The translations under genes and the position numbers were made by a program. Source: Salinisphaera sp. (GTDB lineage Bacteria; Pseudomonadota; Gammaproteobacteria; Nevskiales; Salinisphaeraceae). From it: 64,000 nt of DNA. This document shows positions 44,855 to 56,899 of the stretch, in pieces. The stretch covers positions 62,001 through 126,000 of the forward strand of contig NZ_PBYA01000008.1 in the NCBI RefSeq assembly GCF_002729955.1, in the 5' to 3' direction. The stretch's first letter is position 1; each line of letters starts with the position of its first letter. Under the pieces are notes generated by a model that had not been told where the DNA came from, did not search any database, and saw nothing but the letters and a program-made list of their open reading frames with translations.

Positions 44855-45154
44855 GGATCCCTCCAGCGTGTTAGATGCCCTCACCATAGCCTGCGCCAAC
44901 CCGTTCAGAAAGTGTCGACGGCATATCAAAGCAAAAAATATGCCGTAAATGAGAATTATTACTATTTATCGGCATTTTTAGTTCGCATGTGAGGGGGCAA
45001 ATCGGCTACCGTTAGTACAGCGATGCAGCAGGCATCGACTCGCCACGAAGAAACGCCGGCACCGGCAACTTGTGTAAACTACACGGATTACGTCTACGCC
45101 TTGCACGCGACTGTGATCCATACACGAGTGCTTCGCGTAGAATAGGAACACGCA
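44855..45154. promoter_or_regulatory. Divergent aconitase / nuo control region
   Basis: This 300-base gap holds promoters in both directions and an AT-rich core (about 44930-44985) with a dyad: TATGCCGTAAAT on the left and ATTTATCGGCAT on the right flank the Fur-like site, and could also form a hairpin. The nuoA start has an AGGAA site at 45141. No gene is visible in the gap. Confidence 0.6.
44950..44964. promoter_or_regulatory. Fur-box-like site
   Basis: TGAGAATTATTACTA matches the 7-1-7 Fur consensus TGATAAT-N-ATTATCA at 11 of 14 arm positions and is extended by AAA and TTT flanks. It lies 96 bases upstream of the aconitase start and 190 bases upstream of nuoA. Both code for iron-sulfur proteins, which makes iron-responsive control plausible. 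By-eye match only. Confidence 0.5.
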
Positions 45155-45604
45155 ATGAACGCTGCTACCGAACAAGCCGTCGTGATCTGGCCGCTGCTGC
45201 TATTCGCCGCCGGGGCGCTGGGGCTCATCGTGTTCATGCTCGGCGTTTCTGCCGTGCTGGGCGGGCGCCATGAGTCGCGGTTGGGCAACCAGCCCTACGA
45301 ATCCGGCATCAAGCCCACGGGCAGCGCAAGAATGCGCTTCTCGGCCAAGTTCTATCTGGTGGCGATCATTTTCGTGCTCTTCGATCTCGAAGTGGTCTTC
45401 ATCTTCTCCTGGGCCATCGCAGCGCCTGCGTTGGGCTGGCCCGGTTACTTTGCATTTCTGTTCTTTCTCGGGGTGCTGACCCTGGGCCTGATCTACGAGT
45501 GGCGCATCGGCGCGCTCGATTGGGCACCCAAGGCGCCGCGCCAGTACCGCCTGGAGGCGATCGAAAGCAATCGCCGCCGCAACCAGGCCGACGCGCCACG
45601 ATGA
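45155..45604 (+). CDS. nuoA: NADH-quinone oxidoreductase subunit A
   Basis: A 149-residue membrane subunit of complex I with three hydrophobic helices. It holds the conserved [43 protein letters not shown] segment, including the Cys/Asp/Glu-rich loop positions near the quinone channel (the usual Cys of YECG is Ser here: YESG, as in many NuoA proteins). First gene of the 13-cistron operon; AGGAAC precedes the ATG. The C-terminal tail is slightly long and basic. Confidence 0.96.
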   Translation: MNAATEQAVVIWPLLLFAAGALGLIVFMLGVSAVLGGRHESRLGNQPYESGIKPTGSARMRFSAKFYLVAIIFVLFDLEVVFIFSWAIAAPALGWPGYFAFLFFLGVLTLGLIYEWRIGALDWAPKAPRQYRLEAIESNRRRNQADAPR

Positions 45605-45659
45605 AAATCTCGCGCCTGGCAGACCCGCTTCGACTGAACACTCGACAGGACGATCATTA

Positions 45660-46316
45660 ATGGGATGGTCACTGACTAGCACCGACAAGAATCCGAAACC
45701 CGGCTCGGCCGGTTCGGACGACGGCAGCTCGAACACGATCGAGGATGCGCTGGCGCGTAACGTCGTCACCGCCAAACTCGACGACATGATCGCCTGGGGC
45801 CGCAAGCACTCGATGTGGCCGTTCAACTTCGGCCTTTCGTGCTGCTATGTGGAAATGGCCACCGCCCTGACCGCGCCCCACGACATGGCCCGCTTCGGCT
45901 CGGAGGTCATTCGAGCTACGCCGCGCCAGTCGGACGTGATGATCATTGCCGGCACCTGCTTTCTGAAGATGGCGCCGGTCATCCAGCGTCTCTACGACCA
46001 GATGATGGAGCCGCGCTGGGTGATCTCCATGGGCTCCTGCGCCAACTCGGGCGGCATGTACGACATCTATTCCGTGGTTCAGGGCGTGGACAAGTTCCTG
46101 CCCGTCGACGTCTACGTATCAGGCTGTCCACCCCGCCCGGAAGCCTTTCTCGAAGGCCTGCTGCTGCTTCAGGAAAACATCGGCGCGGAAAAACGCCCGC
46201 TGTCGTGGATGATCGGCCCGCAGGGCGTCACCCAGCGGCCGAAGCTGTCGATGCGCGACCGTAAACGCAGCGAGCGCCTGTCGGTTACCACTCTTCGTAC
46301 GCCGGATTCGGTCTGA
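45660..46316 (+). CDS. nuoB: NADH-quinone oxidoreductase subunit B
   Basis: A 218-residue peripheral-arm subunit that holds cluster N2, the last cluster before quinone. The ligand motifs are [27 protein letters not shown] and [11 protein letters not shown]. The N-terminal 35 residues form a Ser/Gly/Asn-rich extension ([21 protein letters not shown]). Its stop overlaps the nuoCD start by one base (TGATG), so translation is coupled. Confidence 0.97.
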   Translation: MGWSLTSTDKNPKPGSAGSDDGSSNTIEDALARNVVTAKLDDMIAWGRKHSMWPFNFGLSCCYVEMATALTAPHDMARFGSEVIRATPRQSDVMIIAGTCFLKMAPVIQRLYDQMMEPRWVISMGSCANSGGMYDIYSVVQGVDKFLPVDVYVSGCPPRPEAFLEGLLLLQENIGAEKRPLSWMIGPQGVTQRPKLSMRDRKRSERLSVTTLRTPDSV

Positions 46317-48064
46317 TGCTCGATCGCGTCGATATCAAACAGCAGCTGTTCGAACGCTTTGACGAGCGTACGTTCACCGAGCAGATCACCGCCGATGGCA
46401 TGCCCACCCTGTGGGTCGGCCGCGACAGGATCTGCGACGTGCTCAAGTTCCTGCGCCAGGACAGCACCCCCGCCTACCGGATGCTGTTCGACCTGACCGC
46501 GATCGACGAGCGCGTACGTGAGCACCGGCTCAACCAGCCGGCCGCGGATTTCACCGTGGTCTATCACCTGCTCAGCCTGTCGCCGGTTGCCGAGATCCGC
46601 CTCAAGGTCGCGCTGTTCGACGACGATCTGAGCACGCCCACCGCCACCGGCGTATGGCCCAACGCCAACTGGTACGAGCGCGAAGTATGGGACATGTTCG
46701 GGATCACCTTCGACGGGCACCCGAACCTGCGCCGCATTCTCATGCCGCCGACCTGGAAGGGCCACCCGCTGCGCAAGGATCACGCCGCCCGCGCGACCGA
46801 GTTCGAACCGCTGCACCTGGACCCGAAGCGCCAGGACGAGGAAGAGAACGCCCTGCAGTTCAAGCCCGAAGACTGGGGCATGAAGCGCGAGTCCGGCGAT
46901 ACCGAGTTCATGTTCCTTAACATGGGCCCGAACCATCCTTCGGTGCATGGCGTATTCCGTATCGTGCTGCAGCTCGACGGCGAGGAAATCATCGGCGCGG
47001 TGCCGGATATCGGCTATCACCATCGCGGCGCCGAGAAGATGGCCGAGCGCCAGTCCTGGCATACCTACATCCCCTATACCGACCGGGTGGACTATCTCGG
47101 CGGGGTGATGAACGAACTGCCCTACGTCATGAACCTCGAGCACGTGCTTGGCATTCAGGTGCCGGAACGGGTCAAGGTCGTGCGCGTAATGCTGTGCGAG
47201 TTCTTCCGTATCACCAGCCACCTGATGTTCTTCGGCACCTATGTGCAGGACATCGGCGCGATGAGCCCGATCTTCTGGATGTTTTCGGATCGCCAGAAGG
47301 CCTACGACGTGATCGAGGCGATCACCGGCTTTCGCATGCATCCGGCGTTCTTCCGTATCGGCGGGCTGACCATGGACCTGCCGAACGGCTGGGATCGCAA
47401 GGTCAAGGAATTCCTCGACTGGTTCCCCTCGCGCCTGACCGAATACAAAAAAGCCATGGCGCGCAACAGCGTGCTGGTCAAACGTTCCAAGCATATCGGC
47501 GCCTATTCCCAGGACGAGGCGATCGACTGGGGCATCACCGGCCCCGGCCTGCGTTCGACCGGCGTCGACTTCGACCTGCGCAAGGCCCGGCCCTACTCCG
47601 GTTACGAGAACTTCGACTTCGAGATTCCCACCGGCACCAACGGCGACTGTCAGGACCGTCTCGATGTCCGCATCGAAGAGATGTTCCAGAGCTGTCGCAT
47701 CATCGAGCAGTGCATGAAGAACATGCCCGCCGGTGACTACAAGGCCGATCATCCCTTGACCACGCCGCCGGTCAAGGAGCGCACGATGCAGGACATCGAA
47801 ACCCTGATCGCGCACTTTCTGACCGTGAGCTGGGGGCCGGTGGTGCCGGCGATGGAATCGGCCTGCATGGTCGAAGGCACCAAAGGCCTGAACGGCTATT
47901 ACAGTATTTCCGACAAGCATGCGATGAGCTATCGCACGCGTATCCGTACGCCCAGTTTCGCCCATCTGCAGCAGATACCGCTGATCTCGCAGGGCGGCCT
48001 GGTGGCCGATCTGGTGGCGATTATCGGCGCGATCGACTTTGTTATGGCAGACGTGGACCGATGA
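46316..48064 (+). CDS. nuoCD: NADH-quinone oxidoreductase fused subunit C/D
   Basis: A 582-residue fusion. Residues about 1-170 are the NuoC (30-kDa) domain with [47 protein letters not shown]; residues about 185-582 are the NuoD (49-kDa) domain with [56 protein letters not shown] and a quinone-site His/Tyr pattern, ending DFVMADVDR. The fusion is typical of gammaproteobacterial complex I. Start coupled to nuoB; stop overlaps the nuoE ATG (ATGA). Confidence 0.97.
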   Translation: MLDRVDIKQQLFERFDERTFTEQITADGMPTLWVGRDRICDVLKFLRQDSTPAYRMLFDLTAIDERVREHRLNQPAADFTVVYHLLSLSPVAEIRLKVALFDDDLSTPTATGVWPNANWYEREVWDMFGITFDGHPNLRRILMPPTWKGHPLRKDHAARATEFEPLHLDPKRQDEEENALQFKPEDWGMKRESGDTEFMFLNMGPNHPSVHGVFRIVLQLDGEEIIGAVPDIGYHHRGAEKMAERQSWHTYIPYTDRVDYLGGVMNELPYVMNLEHVLGIQVPERVKVVRVMLCEFFRITSHLMFFGTYVQDIGAMSPIFWMFSDRQKAYDVIEAITGFRMHPAFFRIGGLTMDLPNGWDRKVKEFLDWFPSRLTEYKKAMARNSVLVKRSKHIGAYSQDEAIDWGITGPGLRSTGVDFDLRKARPYSGYENFDFEIPTGTNGDCQDRLDVRIEEMFQSCRIIEQCMKNMPAGDYKADHPLTTPPVKERTMQDIETLIAHFLTVSWGPVVPAMESACMVEGTKGLNGYYSISDKHAMSYRTRIRTPSFAHLQQIPLISQGGLVADLVAIIGAIDFVMADVDR

Positions 48065-48528
48065 AGTTATCGAAAACCGAAATTGAGGCCATCCAGCACG
48101 AGATGACCCTGTACGAGGACCCGGGCGCTGCGACCATCGAAGCGCTCAAGATCGTGCAGGAGCATCGCGGCTGGGTATCGGACGAGTCGCTGGAAGCGGC
48201 CGCGGCCGTGGTGGGCGTGACCCCGACCCAGATGGAAGCGGTGGCCACGTTCTACAACCTGATCTTTCGCCAGCCCGTGGGCCGGCACGTGATCATGATC
48301 TGCGACTCGATCTCCTGCTATCTGACCGGCTACGAGGAAATTCTGGCCTATCTGAAGAAGACGCTGGGCATCGAGTTCGGCCAGACCACGCCGGACAACC
48401 GCTTCACACTGCTGCCGATCTGCTGTCTGGGCAACTGCGACAACGGCCCGGCCATGCGTATCAACACCGACTATCACGGCCGGCTCACGCCCGATAAGGT
48501 CGACGCCATTCTGGCGGAATACCCCTAG
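48061..48528 (+). CDS. nuoE: NADH-quinone oxidoreductase subunit E
   Basis: A 155-residue subunit with the [2Fe-2S] N1a site: CxxxxC in [10 protein letters not shown] and CxxxC in [15 protein letters not shown]. The [35 protein letters not shown] part is the conserved fold. It passes electrons near the NADH/FMN site with NuoF. Start overlaps the nuoCD stop. Confidence 0.96.
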   Translation: MKLSKTEIEAIQHEMTLYEDPGAATIEALKIVQEHRGWVSDESLEAAAAVVGVTPTQMEAVATFYNLIFRQPVGRHVIMICDSISCYLTGYEEILAYLKKTLGIEFGQTTPDNRFTLLPICCLGNCDNGPAMRINTDYHGRLTPDKVDAILAEYP

Positions 48529-48551
48529 GCGCGGCGCAAGGACGAACAGTC

Positions 48552-49868
<1,317 letters not shown>

Positions 49869-49882
49869 CGCACGGTTTAGCG

Positions 49883-52567
49883 ATGGCAACGATCAAGATC
49901 GACGGCAAGCAGTTCGAGGTGGACCCCACCGACAACCTGCTCAAGGTCGCGCTTTCCAAGGGCTTCGACCTGCCCTATTTCTGCTGGCACCCGGAGCTGC
50001 ATTCCGTGGGCGCCTGTCGCCAGTGCGCGGTCAAGCAGTACAAGAACGAAGACGATACCCAGGGCCAGATCGTCATGGCCTGCATGACGCCGGCCGCGGA
50101 CGGCGGCTGCTTCTCGATCGCAGACAAGGAAGCCAGCGATTTCCGTGCCCAGGTCATCGAATGGCTGATGATCAACCATCCGCATGACTGCCCGGTATGC
50201 GAAGAAGGCGGCGAATGCCATCTGCAGGACATGACCCTGATGACCGGGCATACGCGCCGCCGCTATCGCGGGCCCAAGCGTACCCATCGTAATCAGGACC
50301 TTGGCCCGTTCATCAATCACGAGATGAACCGCTGTATCGCCTGCTATCGCTGCGTGCGCTACTACCGCGACTATGCCGACGGCGACGATCTGCGCGTGCT
50401 CGGCTCGCATTCGAACGTCTATTTCGGCCGCGAAGCCGACGGCGCCTTCAACAGCGAGTTCTCGGGCAACCTGGTGGAGGTCTGCCCCACCGGCGTGTTC
50501 ACCGACAAGACGCTGGGCGCCCACTACAACCGTAAATGGGACATGCAGAATGCCCCCGGCATCTGCACCCATTGCTCGCTGGGCTGCAACACCAGCCCCG
50601 GTTCGCGTCAGGGCGTGCTCAAGCGCATCCAGAACCGTTTTCACGGCGAGATCAACCACTATTTCCTCTGCGATCGCGGCCGTTTCGGCGCCGGCTTCGT
50701 CAACCGCGAAGACCGTCCGCGTCAGCCGCTGGTACGTGCCGACAACGGCGTGCTCGAGCCCGAGGACATGGACGTCATGCTCGCCTCGCTCAAGAGCGTG
50801 CTGGCCGAGGCCAAGGGTCTGGTCGGTATCGGTTCGCCGCGGGCCTCGCTGGAAGACAACTTCGCGCTGCGGCATCTGGTCGGCGCCGACAACTTCCACA
50901 ACGGCATGAGCGCACCCGAAAGCCATGCCAGCCTGGCCGCCCTCGCGCTGCTGCAGGAACACGCCGGCCGGCTGCCGACGTTGCGCGATGTGGAATCCTG
51001 CGATGCGGTGTTCGTGCTCGGCGAAGACGTCACCCAGTTCGCCCCGCGCCTGGCGCTGTCGCTGCGACAGGCGGTACGCAACGAGCATCACGTGCTTGCC
51101 GAGGCCGCCAATATCCCGAAATGGCATGCCCGCGCGGTGCGCGACGAGGGCCAGCATTTCTACAGCCCGCTGTTCATGGCGGTGCCGGCGGCCACGCGTC
51201 TGGACGACGTGGCCACTGAGCTGTTCCATCTGCGCCCGGCGCGGATCGCGGAACTGGGCTTCGCGGTGGCCGCCATTCTCGACGAGGCCGCACCCATGCC
51301 GGCCAATATCGACGAGGAAACCCGCGCCCACGCCGAAACCATCGCCAACGCCCTTAAGACGGCGAAGAAACCGCTGGTGGTGGCCGGCACGAGCCTGGGC
51401 AGCGAAGCCGTGCTCACCGCCGCCGGCAACGTCATGCGCGCGCTGGAGTCGGTGCACGACGATGCGGGCCTGTTCGTTACGCTCAACGAGGCGAACAGCC
51501 TCGGCATGGCCATGATGAGCGATCGCGATGTGGATCACGCCTTCGAGGCCATCAACAGCCGTCGTGCGGATACGCTCATCGTCATGCAGAACGATCTCTA
51601 CGAGCGCGCCCAGCACGGCAAGGTCGATGCCGCCATCAAGGCCGCCAAGAACCTGATCGTGCTCGATCACAGCATGACCGCCACCATCGCCAAGGCCGAC
51701 TACGTCCTGCCGGCGGGCAGCTTTGCCGAGGCCGACGGCACCCTGGTCAACAACGAAGGCCGTGCCCAGCGCTTCTTCCAGGTCTTCATTCCGGAGGCGC
51801 CGCTGCAGGAAGGCTGGCGCTGGTGTGCCGATCTCAACCGGGCGATCGGCAAGCCGGTGGACTGGTACGGCATGGACGATCTCATCGACGCCATCGAGGC
51901 CGAGTGTCCGCAGTTCACGGGCATCAAGACGGCCGCGCCGAGCACGAGTTTCCGCAAGGCCGGCATGCGCTTTCCGCGCAGTCCGCACCGGTATTCCGGG
52001 CGTACCGCGCTGTATGCCAACGTCGACGTGCGCGAGCGTCGTCCGGAAGTGGACGTGGACTCGGCGCTTGCCTATTCGATGGAGGGCTACCACGGCAGCG
52101 ATCAGCCGCCGGCGCTCATGGCCTATGCCTGGGCACCGGGCTGGGATTCCAACCAGGCCGCCATCACCCGTTTTCAGGATGAAGTCGGCGGCCACCTCAA
52201 GGGCGGCGACCCCGGTACACGTCTGCTCAAGGTCGATGCCAACGTGCCCGACTATGCGCCGGCCGAGCCCAAGCTGGTCGAAGGCTGGCAGGCGATCCCG
52301 CGCTATCACATCTTCGGCAGCGAATCGCAGTCGGCCAAGGCCCCGGCGATTCAGGAACGCATGCCGCGTGCCTGGTTCACCCTCAACGAGGCCGGCGCGA
52401 AGGCGCTGGGCCTGGCCGCGGCGGATACCCTGCGTCTGACCATCGACGGCGAGATCCATGCCCTGCCCATCACCATCGACCCCAGCCTGCCCGACCGGAC
52501 CATTGGCGTGCCGGTGGGCGCCCATGGCCTGATGGGCGTGCGTCTGCCTGCAGCGGTGTCCCCCTGA
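49883..52567 (+). CDS. nuoG: NADH-quinone oxidoreductase subunit G
   Basis: An 894-residue subunit. It begins with a ferredoxin domain with the N1b ligands ([27 protein letters not shown]), then the His/Cys motif for N5 ([19 protein letters not shown]), N4 ([19 protein letters not shown]) and the extra N7 motif C-x2-C-x3-C-x27-C ([10 protein letters not shown] ... [10 protein letters not shown]), followed by the large molybdopterin-oxidoreductase-like domain with no cofactor. The presence of N7 points to an E. coli-like complex. Its stop overlaps the nuoH start (TGATG). Confidence 0.97.
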   Translation: MATIKIDGKQFEVDPTDNLLKVALSKGFDLPYFCWHPELHSVGACRQCAVKQYKNEDDTQGQIVMACMTPAADGGCFSIADKEASDFRAQVIEWLMINHPHDCPVCEEGGECHLQDMTLMTGHTRRRYRGPKRTHRNQDLGPFINHEMNRCIACYRCVRYYRDYADGDDLRVLGSHSNVYFGREADGAFNSEFSGNLVEVCPTGVFTDKTLGAHYNRKWDMQNAPGICTHCSLGCNTSPGSRQGVLKRIQNRFHGEINHYFLCDRGRFGAGFVNREDRPRQPLVRADNGVLEPEDMDVMLASLKSVLAEAKGLVGIGSPRASLEDNFALRHLVGADNFHNGMSAPESHASLAALALLQEHAGRLPTLRDVESCDAVFVLGEDVTQFAPRLALSLRQAVRNEHHVLAEAANIPKWHARAVRDEGQHFYSPLFMAVPAATRLDDVATELFHLRPARIAELGFAVAAILDEAAPMPANIDEETRAHAETIANALKTAKKPLVVAGTSLGSEAVLTAAGNVMRALESVHDDAGLFVTLNEANSLGMAMMSDRDVDHAFEAINSRRADTLIVMQNDLYERAQHGKVDAAIKAAKNLIVLDHSMTATIAKADYVLPAGSFAEADGTLVNNEGRAQRFFQVFIPEAPLQEGWRWCADLNRAIGKPVDWYGMDDLIDAIEAECPQFTGIKTAAPSTSFRKAGMRFPRSPHRYSGRTALYANVDVRERRPEVDVDSALAYSMEGYHGSDQPPALMAYAWAPGWDSNQAAITRFQDEVGGHLKGGDPGTRLLKVDANVPDYAPAEPKLVEGWQAIPRYHIFGSESQSAKAPAIQERMPRAWFTLNEAGAKALGLAAADTLRLTIDGEIHALPITIDPSLPDRTIGVPVGAHGLMGVRLPAAVSP

Positions 52568-53544
52568 TGTTCGGCTTCAGCACAGATACATTGATCGATT
52601 TCGCGTTCACCGCGTTCGAAACGATCGCCATTCTGCTGGCGGTCGTGATCGCGGCCGCGCTGCTGATCTGGGTCGAACGCCGCCTGCTGGGCGTCTGGCA
52701 GGACCGCTACGGGCCCAACCGGGTCGGGCCGTTCGGCATCCTTCAGGTGGCCGCGGACATGATCAAGATCTTCTTCAAGGAAGACTGGATCCCGCCGTTC
52801 GCCGACAAGGCCGTGTTCGTGATCGCGCCGGCCATCATCATGTTCACCACGCTCATGGCGTTCGCGGTGGTGCCGTTCACCGAAACCATCGGCGTGGTCG
52901 ATCTCAACATCGGCATTCTGTTCGTGCTGGCGATGAGTTCGCTGGGCGTGTACTCGGTGATCCTGGCCGGCTGGTCCTCGGACAATAAATACGCCCTGCT
53001 CGGCGGCATGCGTACCGCCGCCCAGATGATTTCCTACGAGGTCTTCATGGGCCTGAGCCTGCTGGGCGTGGTGCTGCTGGCTGGCAGCTTCGATCTGCGT
53101 GCGATCGTGGAATCGCAAGCCGGCATGTGGAACGTGATCCCGCAGTTCCCGGCGTTCGTGATCTTCTTCATTGCCGGTATTGCCGAAATTCACCGTGCGC
53201 CGTTCGATCTACCGGAAGCCGAACAGGAACTCACGGCCGGCTATCACACCGAATATTCGGGCATGAAGTTCGGCATGTTCTTCGTGGGCGAATATCTGGG
53301 CATCGTGCTTATTTCCTGTCTGACCACGGTGCTGTTCTTCGGCGGCTGGCTGGGTCCGATCCTGCCGGGCTTCGTGTGGTTTGCGCTCAAGGCCGGATTC
53401 TTCATCTGCTTTTTCGTGCTGCTGCGCGCGGCCACCGTGCGCCCACGCTACGACCAACTCATGGCCTTCGGCTGGAAGATCCTGCTGCCCATCGCGCTGG
53501 TCAACGTCGCGATCACGGGTGCTGTCGTGGTGGCCATGGCATGA
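52567..53544 (+). CDS. nuoH: NADH-quinone oxidoreductase subunit H
   Basis: A 325-residue membrane subunit with eight or nine helices. Evidence: [45 protein letters not shown] (quinone-entry loop), [54 protein letters not shown] (conserved acidic loop) and [22 protein letters not shown]. It joins the peripheral and membrane arms. The start overlaps the nuoG stop by one base. Confidence 0.97.
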   Translation: MFGFSTDTLIDFAFTAFETIAILLAVVIAAALLIWVERRLLGVWQDRYGPNRVGPFGILQVAADMIKIFFKEDWIPPFADKAVFVIAPAIIMFTTLMAFAVVPFTETIGVVDLNIGILFVLAMSSLGVYSVILAGWSSDNKYALLGGMRTAAQMISYEVFMGLSLLGVVLLAGSFDLRAIVESQAGMWNVIPQFPAFVIFFIAGIAEIHRAPFDLPEAEQELTAGYHTEYSGMKFGMFFVGEYLGIVLISCLTTVLFFGGWLGPILPGFVWFALKAGFFICFFVLLRAATVRPRYDQLMAFGWKILLPIALVNVAITGAVVVAMA

Positions 53545-53590
53545 GCATGTCGCCCTCTTTTTTCGATTTCACCGGTTACGCGAGTCACCT

Positions 53591-54106
53591 ATGCTGAGTG
53601 TTCTGCGCACCATCTGGATGACCCTGATGCACACCTTTCGCAAGCGCGATACGGTGCTGTATCCGGAAGAAAAGCCTTATCTGCCGCCGCGTTATCGCGG
53701 GCGTATCGTACTCACCCGCGATCCGGACGGCGCCGAGCGCTGCGTGGCCTGCAACCTGTGCAGCGTGGCCTGCCCGGTGGACTGCATCAGCGTGGTCAAG
53801 GCCGAGGACGAGAGCGGGCGCTGGTATCCGGAAACCTTCCGGATCAACTTCTCGCGCTGCATCTACTGCGGCTATTGCGAGGAAGCCTGCCCGACCTACG
53901 CGATCCAGCTCACCCCGGACTTCGAAATGGGCGAGTTCGATCGTCAGAACATGGTCTACGAGAAGTCGGACCTGACCATTTCCGGCGTCGGCAAGCGGCC
54001 CGGCTACAACTTCTATCGCGTCGCCGGCATGGCCGTGGGCGGCAAGGACAAGGGCGAGGCCGAGAACGAGGCCGCGCCCATCGACGTCAAGACGCTGCTG
54101 CCCTGA
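53591..54106 (+). CDS. nuoI: NADH-quinone oxidoreductase subunit I
   Basis: A 171-residue subunit with two ferredoxin motifs, [15 protein letters not shown] and [15 protein letters not shown], that bind clusters N6a and N6b. An N-terminal amphipathic segment ([26 protein letters not shown]) anchors it to the membrane arm. The start at 53591 was chosen because it opens the usual N-terminus; an upstream frame has no support. Confidence 0.96.
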   Translation: MLSVLRTIWMTLMHTFRKRDTVLYPEEKPYLPPRYRGRIVLTRDPDGAERCVACNLCSVACPVDCISVVKAEDESGRWYPETFRINFSRCIYCGYCEEACPTYAIQLTPDFEMGEFDRQNMVYEKSDLTISGVGKRPGYNFYRVAGMAVGGKDKGEAENEAAPIDVKTLLP

Positions 54107-54119
54107 GGTCTGGCCGATC

Positions 54120-54677
54120 ATGGAAATCGCTTTCTATCTCGCTGCCATCGTCGCCGTTGCCGCCACCGCGCGGGTAATCAGCTGTGCCAATGCCGTGCAT
54201 GCGCTGCTGTACCTGATCGTGTCGCTGCTGTCGGTGGCGATCGTGTTCTATACCCTGGGCGCGCCTTTCGCGGCCGCGCTCGAGGTGATCGTCTATGCCG
54301 GCGCGATCATGGTGCTGTTCGTATTCGTGATCATGATGCTCAACCTCAATCAGGAAACCGTGGCCCGCGAGCGCAGCTGGCTGGCCCCGCGGGTATGGAT
54401 CGGCCCCGGCGTGCTGGGCGTCGTTTTGATCGGCGTTCTGGCCGTGGCGCTTGCCAGCGGTGGCTCCATGGGCAACGTCGACAGCACGCCGCTCATGGCC
54501 GAGCGTATCGGCATGACCATGTTCGGCCCCTATGTGCTCATCGTGGAACTGGCCGCCTTCGTGCTGCTGGGGGCCCTCGTGGTCGCCGCCCATCTGGGCC
54601 GCGACGATCGTGATGTGGCCGAAGAGAAACGCGTCGCCGCCGCCCGCGGGCGTCGCCACCCGGGAGGCGAACAATGA
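54120..54677 (+). CDS. nuoJ: NADH-quinone oxidoreductase subunit J
   Basis: A 185-residue membrane subunit with five hydrophobic helices: [69 protein letters not shown] (the pi-bulge helix region) and [23 protein letters not shown]. The tail is basic. Its end overlaps nuoK by four bases (ATGA). Confidence 0.95.
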   Translation: MEIAFYLAAIVAVAATARVISCANAVHALLYLIVSLLSVAIVFYTLGAPFAAALEVIVYAGAIMVLFVFVIMMLNLNQETVARERSWLAPRVWIGPGVLGVVLIGVLAVALASGGSMGNVDSTPLMAERIGMTMFGPYVLIVELAAFVLLGALVVAAHLGRDDRDVAEEKRVAAARGRRHPGGEQ

Positions 54678-54982
54678 ACGGCATTCCCATGGAACACGGC
54701 CTGATACTGGCCGCCCTGCTGTTCACCCTCGGGCTGGTCGGGCTGATGGTACGGCGTAATACGCTGTTCGTCCTCATGTGCCTGGAAATCATGCTCAATT
54801 CGGCCGGTCTGGCCTTCATCGTGGCCGGTGCGGCCCATGGCGCGCCCGACGGGCAGGTGATGTTCATCCTCGTGATCACCCTGGCCGCTGCCGAAGCGAG
54901 CATTGGCCTGGGTCTGCTGCTGCAGCTGCATCGCCGCTTCAAGACCATCGACATCGACGCCGCCAGCGAGATGCACGGATGA
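54674..54982 (+). CDS. nuoK: NADH-quinone oxidoreductase subunit K
   Basis: A 102-residue membrane subunit with three helices. The conserved acidic residues are in [24 protein letters not shown] and [20 protein letters not shown], which form part of the proton channel. It starts inside the nuoJ stop (ATGA) and its own stop overlaps the nuoL ATG. Confidence 0.96.
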   Translation: MNGIPMEHGLILAALLFTLGLVGLMVRRNTLFVLMCLEIMLNSAGLAFIVAGAAHGAPDGQVMFILVITLAAAEASIGLGLLLQLHRRFKTIDIDAASEMHG

Positions 54983-56829
54983 ATTTGCTAGCCCTGACCA
55001 TCGTCTTTCCGCTCGCCGGCAGCCTCGCGCTGTCGTTCTTCCCGCGCATGGCCGACCGTGCCGCGGCGACCATCGGCGCCGGCTCGGTTGGGCTGTCCGC
55101 GCTGGTATCGGCGTGGCTGATCTATACCTTCGTCACCGGCGACGGTGCGGCGTATACGCAAACCCTCTGGACCTGGGTGTCGGTGGGTGATTTCACCCCG
55201 GCGTTCGCGCTGTATTTCGACGGCCTGGCGGCGACCATGCTCGGCGTAATCACCGGCGTGGGGTTTCTCATCCACATGTTCGCCAGCTGGTACATGAAGC
55301 ACGACCTCGACGGCGGGCCGGGCATGGGGCGTTTCTTCGCCTACATGAACCTGTTCATCGTCGCCATGCTGCTGCTCGTGCTGGGCGACAACCTGTTCCT
55401 GCTGTTTCTCGGCTGGGAAGGCGTGGGCCTGTGCAGCTATTTGCTGATCGGCTACTACTACCGTGACGAAGCCAACGCCTGGGCCGCCTTCAAGGCGTTT
55501 CTGATCACCCGTATCGGCGATGTGTTCCTGGCCATCGGCCTGTTCCTGATGTTCGCCACCTTCGGCACCCTGGATATTCAGACCCTGCTGGAACAGGCGC
55601 CCCAGGCCTGGGCCGAGGGCGACCCGATGGCCAGCGTTGCGGCGCTGCTGCTGCTGGGCGGCGCGGTGGGCAAATCCGCCCAGCTGCCGCTGCAGACCTG
55701 GCTGCCTGACGCCATGGCCGGCCCCACGCCCGTCTCGGCGCTGATCCACGCGGCCACCATGGTTACGGCGGGCGTCTACTTGATCGCGCGCATGCATGTC
55801 GTGTTCGAGCTCGCCCCGGCCGTGCTGGCCCTGGTGGGCGTCGTCGGCGCGGTCACGCTGCTGCTGGCAGGCTTCGCTGCCCTGTGCCAGACCGATATCA
55901 AGCGCGTGCTGGCCTATTCCACCATGAGCCAGATCGGCTATATGTTCCTTGCGCTGGGCGTGGGTGCCTGGGACGCGGCAATCTTTCACCTGATGATCCA
56001 TGCCTTCTTCAAGGCCCTGCTGTTCCTGGCCTCGGGCTCGGTGATCATCGCCTGCCATCACGAACAGAACATCTTAAAGATGGGCGGGCTGCGCAAGAGC
56101 CTGCCGCTGGATTACGCGGTATTCATCATCGGCGGCGCGGCGCTGGCCGCCCTGCCCCTGGTCACGGCCGGCTTCTATTCCAAGGACGAGATCCTGTGGC
56201 TGTCGTTTGCCAACGGCCACCATGTGCTGTGGTTCGCCGGCCTCGTCGGCGCATTCCTGACCGCGCTCTATACCTTCCGCATGATCTTCATCGCCTTCCA
56301 CGGCGAAGCGCAGATCAAGGCCCATGCCGGCCGTGGCATCGCCCATCACCTGCCGCTGATCGTGCTGGCGGTGCTTTCCACCTTCCTGGGCGCCTGGATT
56401 CATCCGCCGCTGGCCGACGTACTGCCGGTTCACGAAGGCGGCGATCACGGCACCACGAAGCTGGTCGTGGAAGTGCTTTCCGCGGCCGTCGCCATCGTCG
56501 GCCTCGGCCTGGCTGCGGCGTTGTTCCTGGGCCGTCGACAGATGGCCGACAAGCTCGCCTCGGGCCCGCTCGGGCGCGGTCTTTGGCAGCTGTGGCACAA
56601 CGCCTGGGGCTTCGACACGCTTTACGATCGCGTGTTCGTGCGCCCCTATCTGCTGCTGACCCGCCTGCATCGTCGCGACTGGATCAACTCGACCGTCAAC
56701 GTCGCACCGCAGCTTGCGCTCATGCTCAACAGCGCGCTGGTCACCACCCAGAGCGGGCGACTGCGCTGGTATGCCCTGTCGCTGTTCGCCGGTGCCGCGC
56801 TTCTGCTGATCGCGCTGCTGTTCGGGTGA
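54979..56829 (+). CDS. nuoL: NADH-quinone oxidoreductase subunit L
   Basis: A 616-residue antiporter-like subunit, the distal proton pump with the long lateral helix. Evidence: [46 protein letters not shown] (conserved Glu), [41 protein letters not shown] (conserved Lys/His), [20 protein letters not shown] and [13 protein letters not shown]. The ATG overlaps the nuoK stop. A 70-base gap follows before nuoM. Confidence 0.97.
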   Translation: MNLLALTIVFPLAGSLALSFFPRMADRAAATIGAGSVGLSALVSAWLIYTFVTGDGAAYTQTLWTWVSVGDFTPAFALYFDGLAATMLGVITGVGFLIHMFASWYMKHDLDGGPGMGRFFAYMNLFIVAMLLLVLGDNLFLLFLGWEGVGLCSYLLIGYYYRDEANAWAAFKAFLITRIGDVFLAIGLFLMFATFGTLDIQTLLEQAPQAWAEGDPMASVAALLLLGGAVGKSAQLPLQTWLPDAMAGPTPVSALIHAATMVTAGVYLIARMHVVFELAPAVLALVGVVGAVTLLLAGFAALCQTDIKRVLAYSTMSQIGYMFLALGVGAWDAAIFHLMIHAFFKALLFLASGSVIIACHHEQNILKMGGLRKSLPLDYAVFIIGGAALAALPLVTAGFYSKDEILWLSFANGHHVLWFAGLVGAFLTALYTFRMIFIAFHGEAQIKAHAGRGIAHHLPLIVLAVLSTFLGAWIHPPLADVLPVHEGGDHGTTKLVVEVLSAAVAIVGLGLAAALFLGRRQMADKLASGPLGRGLWQLWHNAWGFDTLYDRVFVRPYLLLTRLHRRDWINSTVNVAPQLALMLNSALVTTQSGRLRWYALSLFAGAALLLIALLFG

Positions 56830-56899
56830 TGCGCATGAATACACACGATAACGGCGTGGCGACTGCGCGCTCATTCACAGGTCCCAAGGAACGTTTTCA

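Noticed and set aside
43235-44992. A 585-codon plus-strand frame antisense to aconitase
   Set aside because: Composition and position mark it as a shadow of aconitase.
46169-47965. A 598-codon minus-strand frame antisense to nuoB-nuoCD
   Set aside because: Same reasoning: shadow of the real complex I genes, with no recognisable domain.
49877-52525. An 882-codon open frame on the minus strand, antisense to nuoG
   Set aside because: It mirrors the codon bias of nuoG, has low-complexity His/Gly/Arg composition, no family motif and no ribosome site; typical shadow frame in GC-rich DNA.
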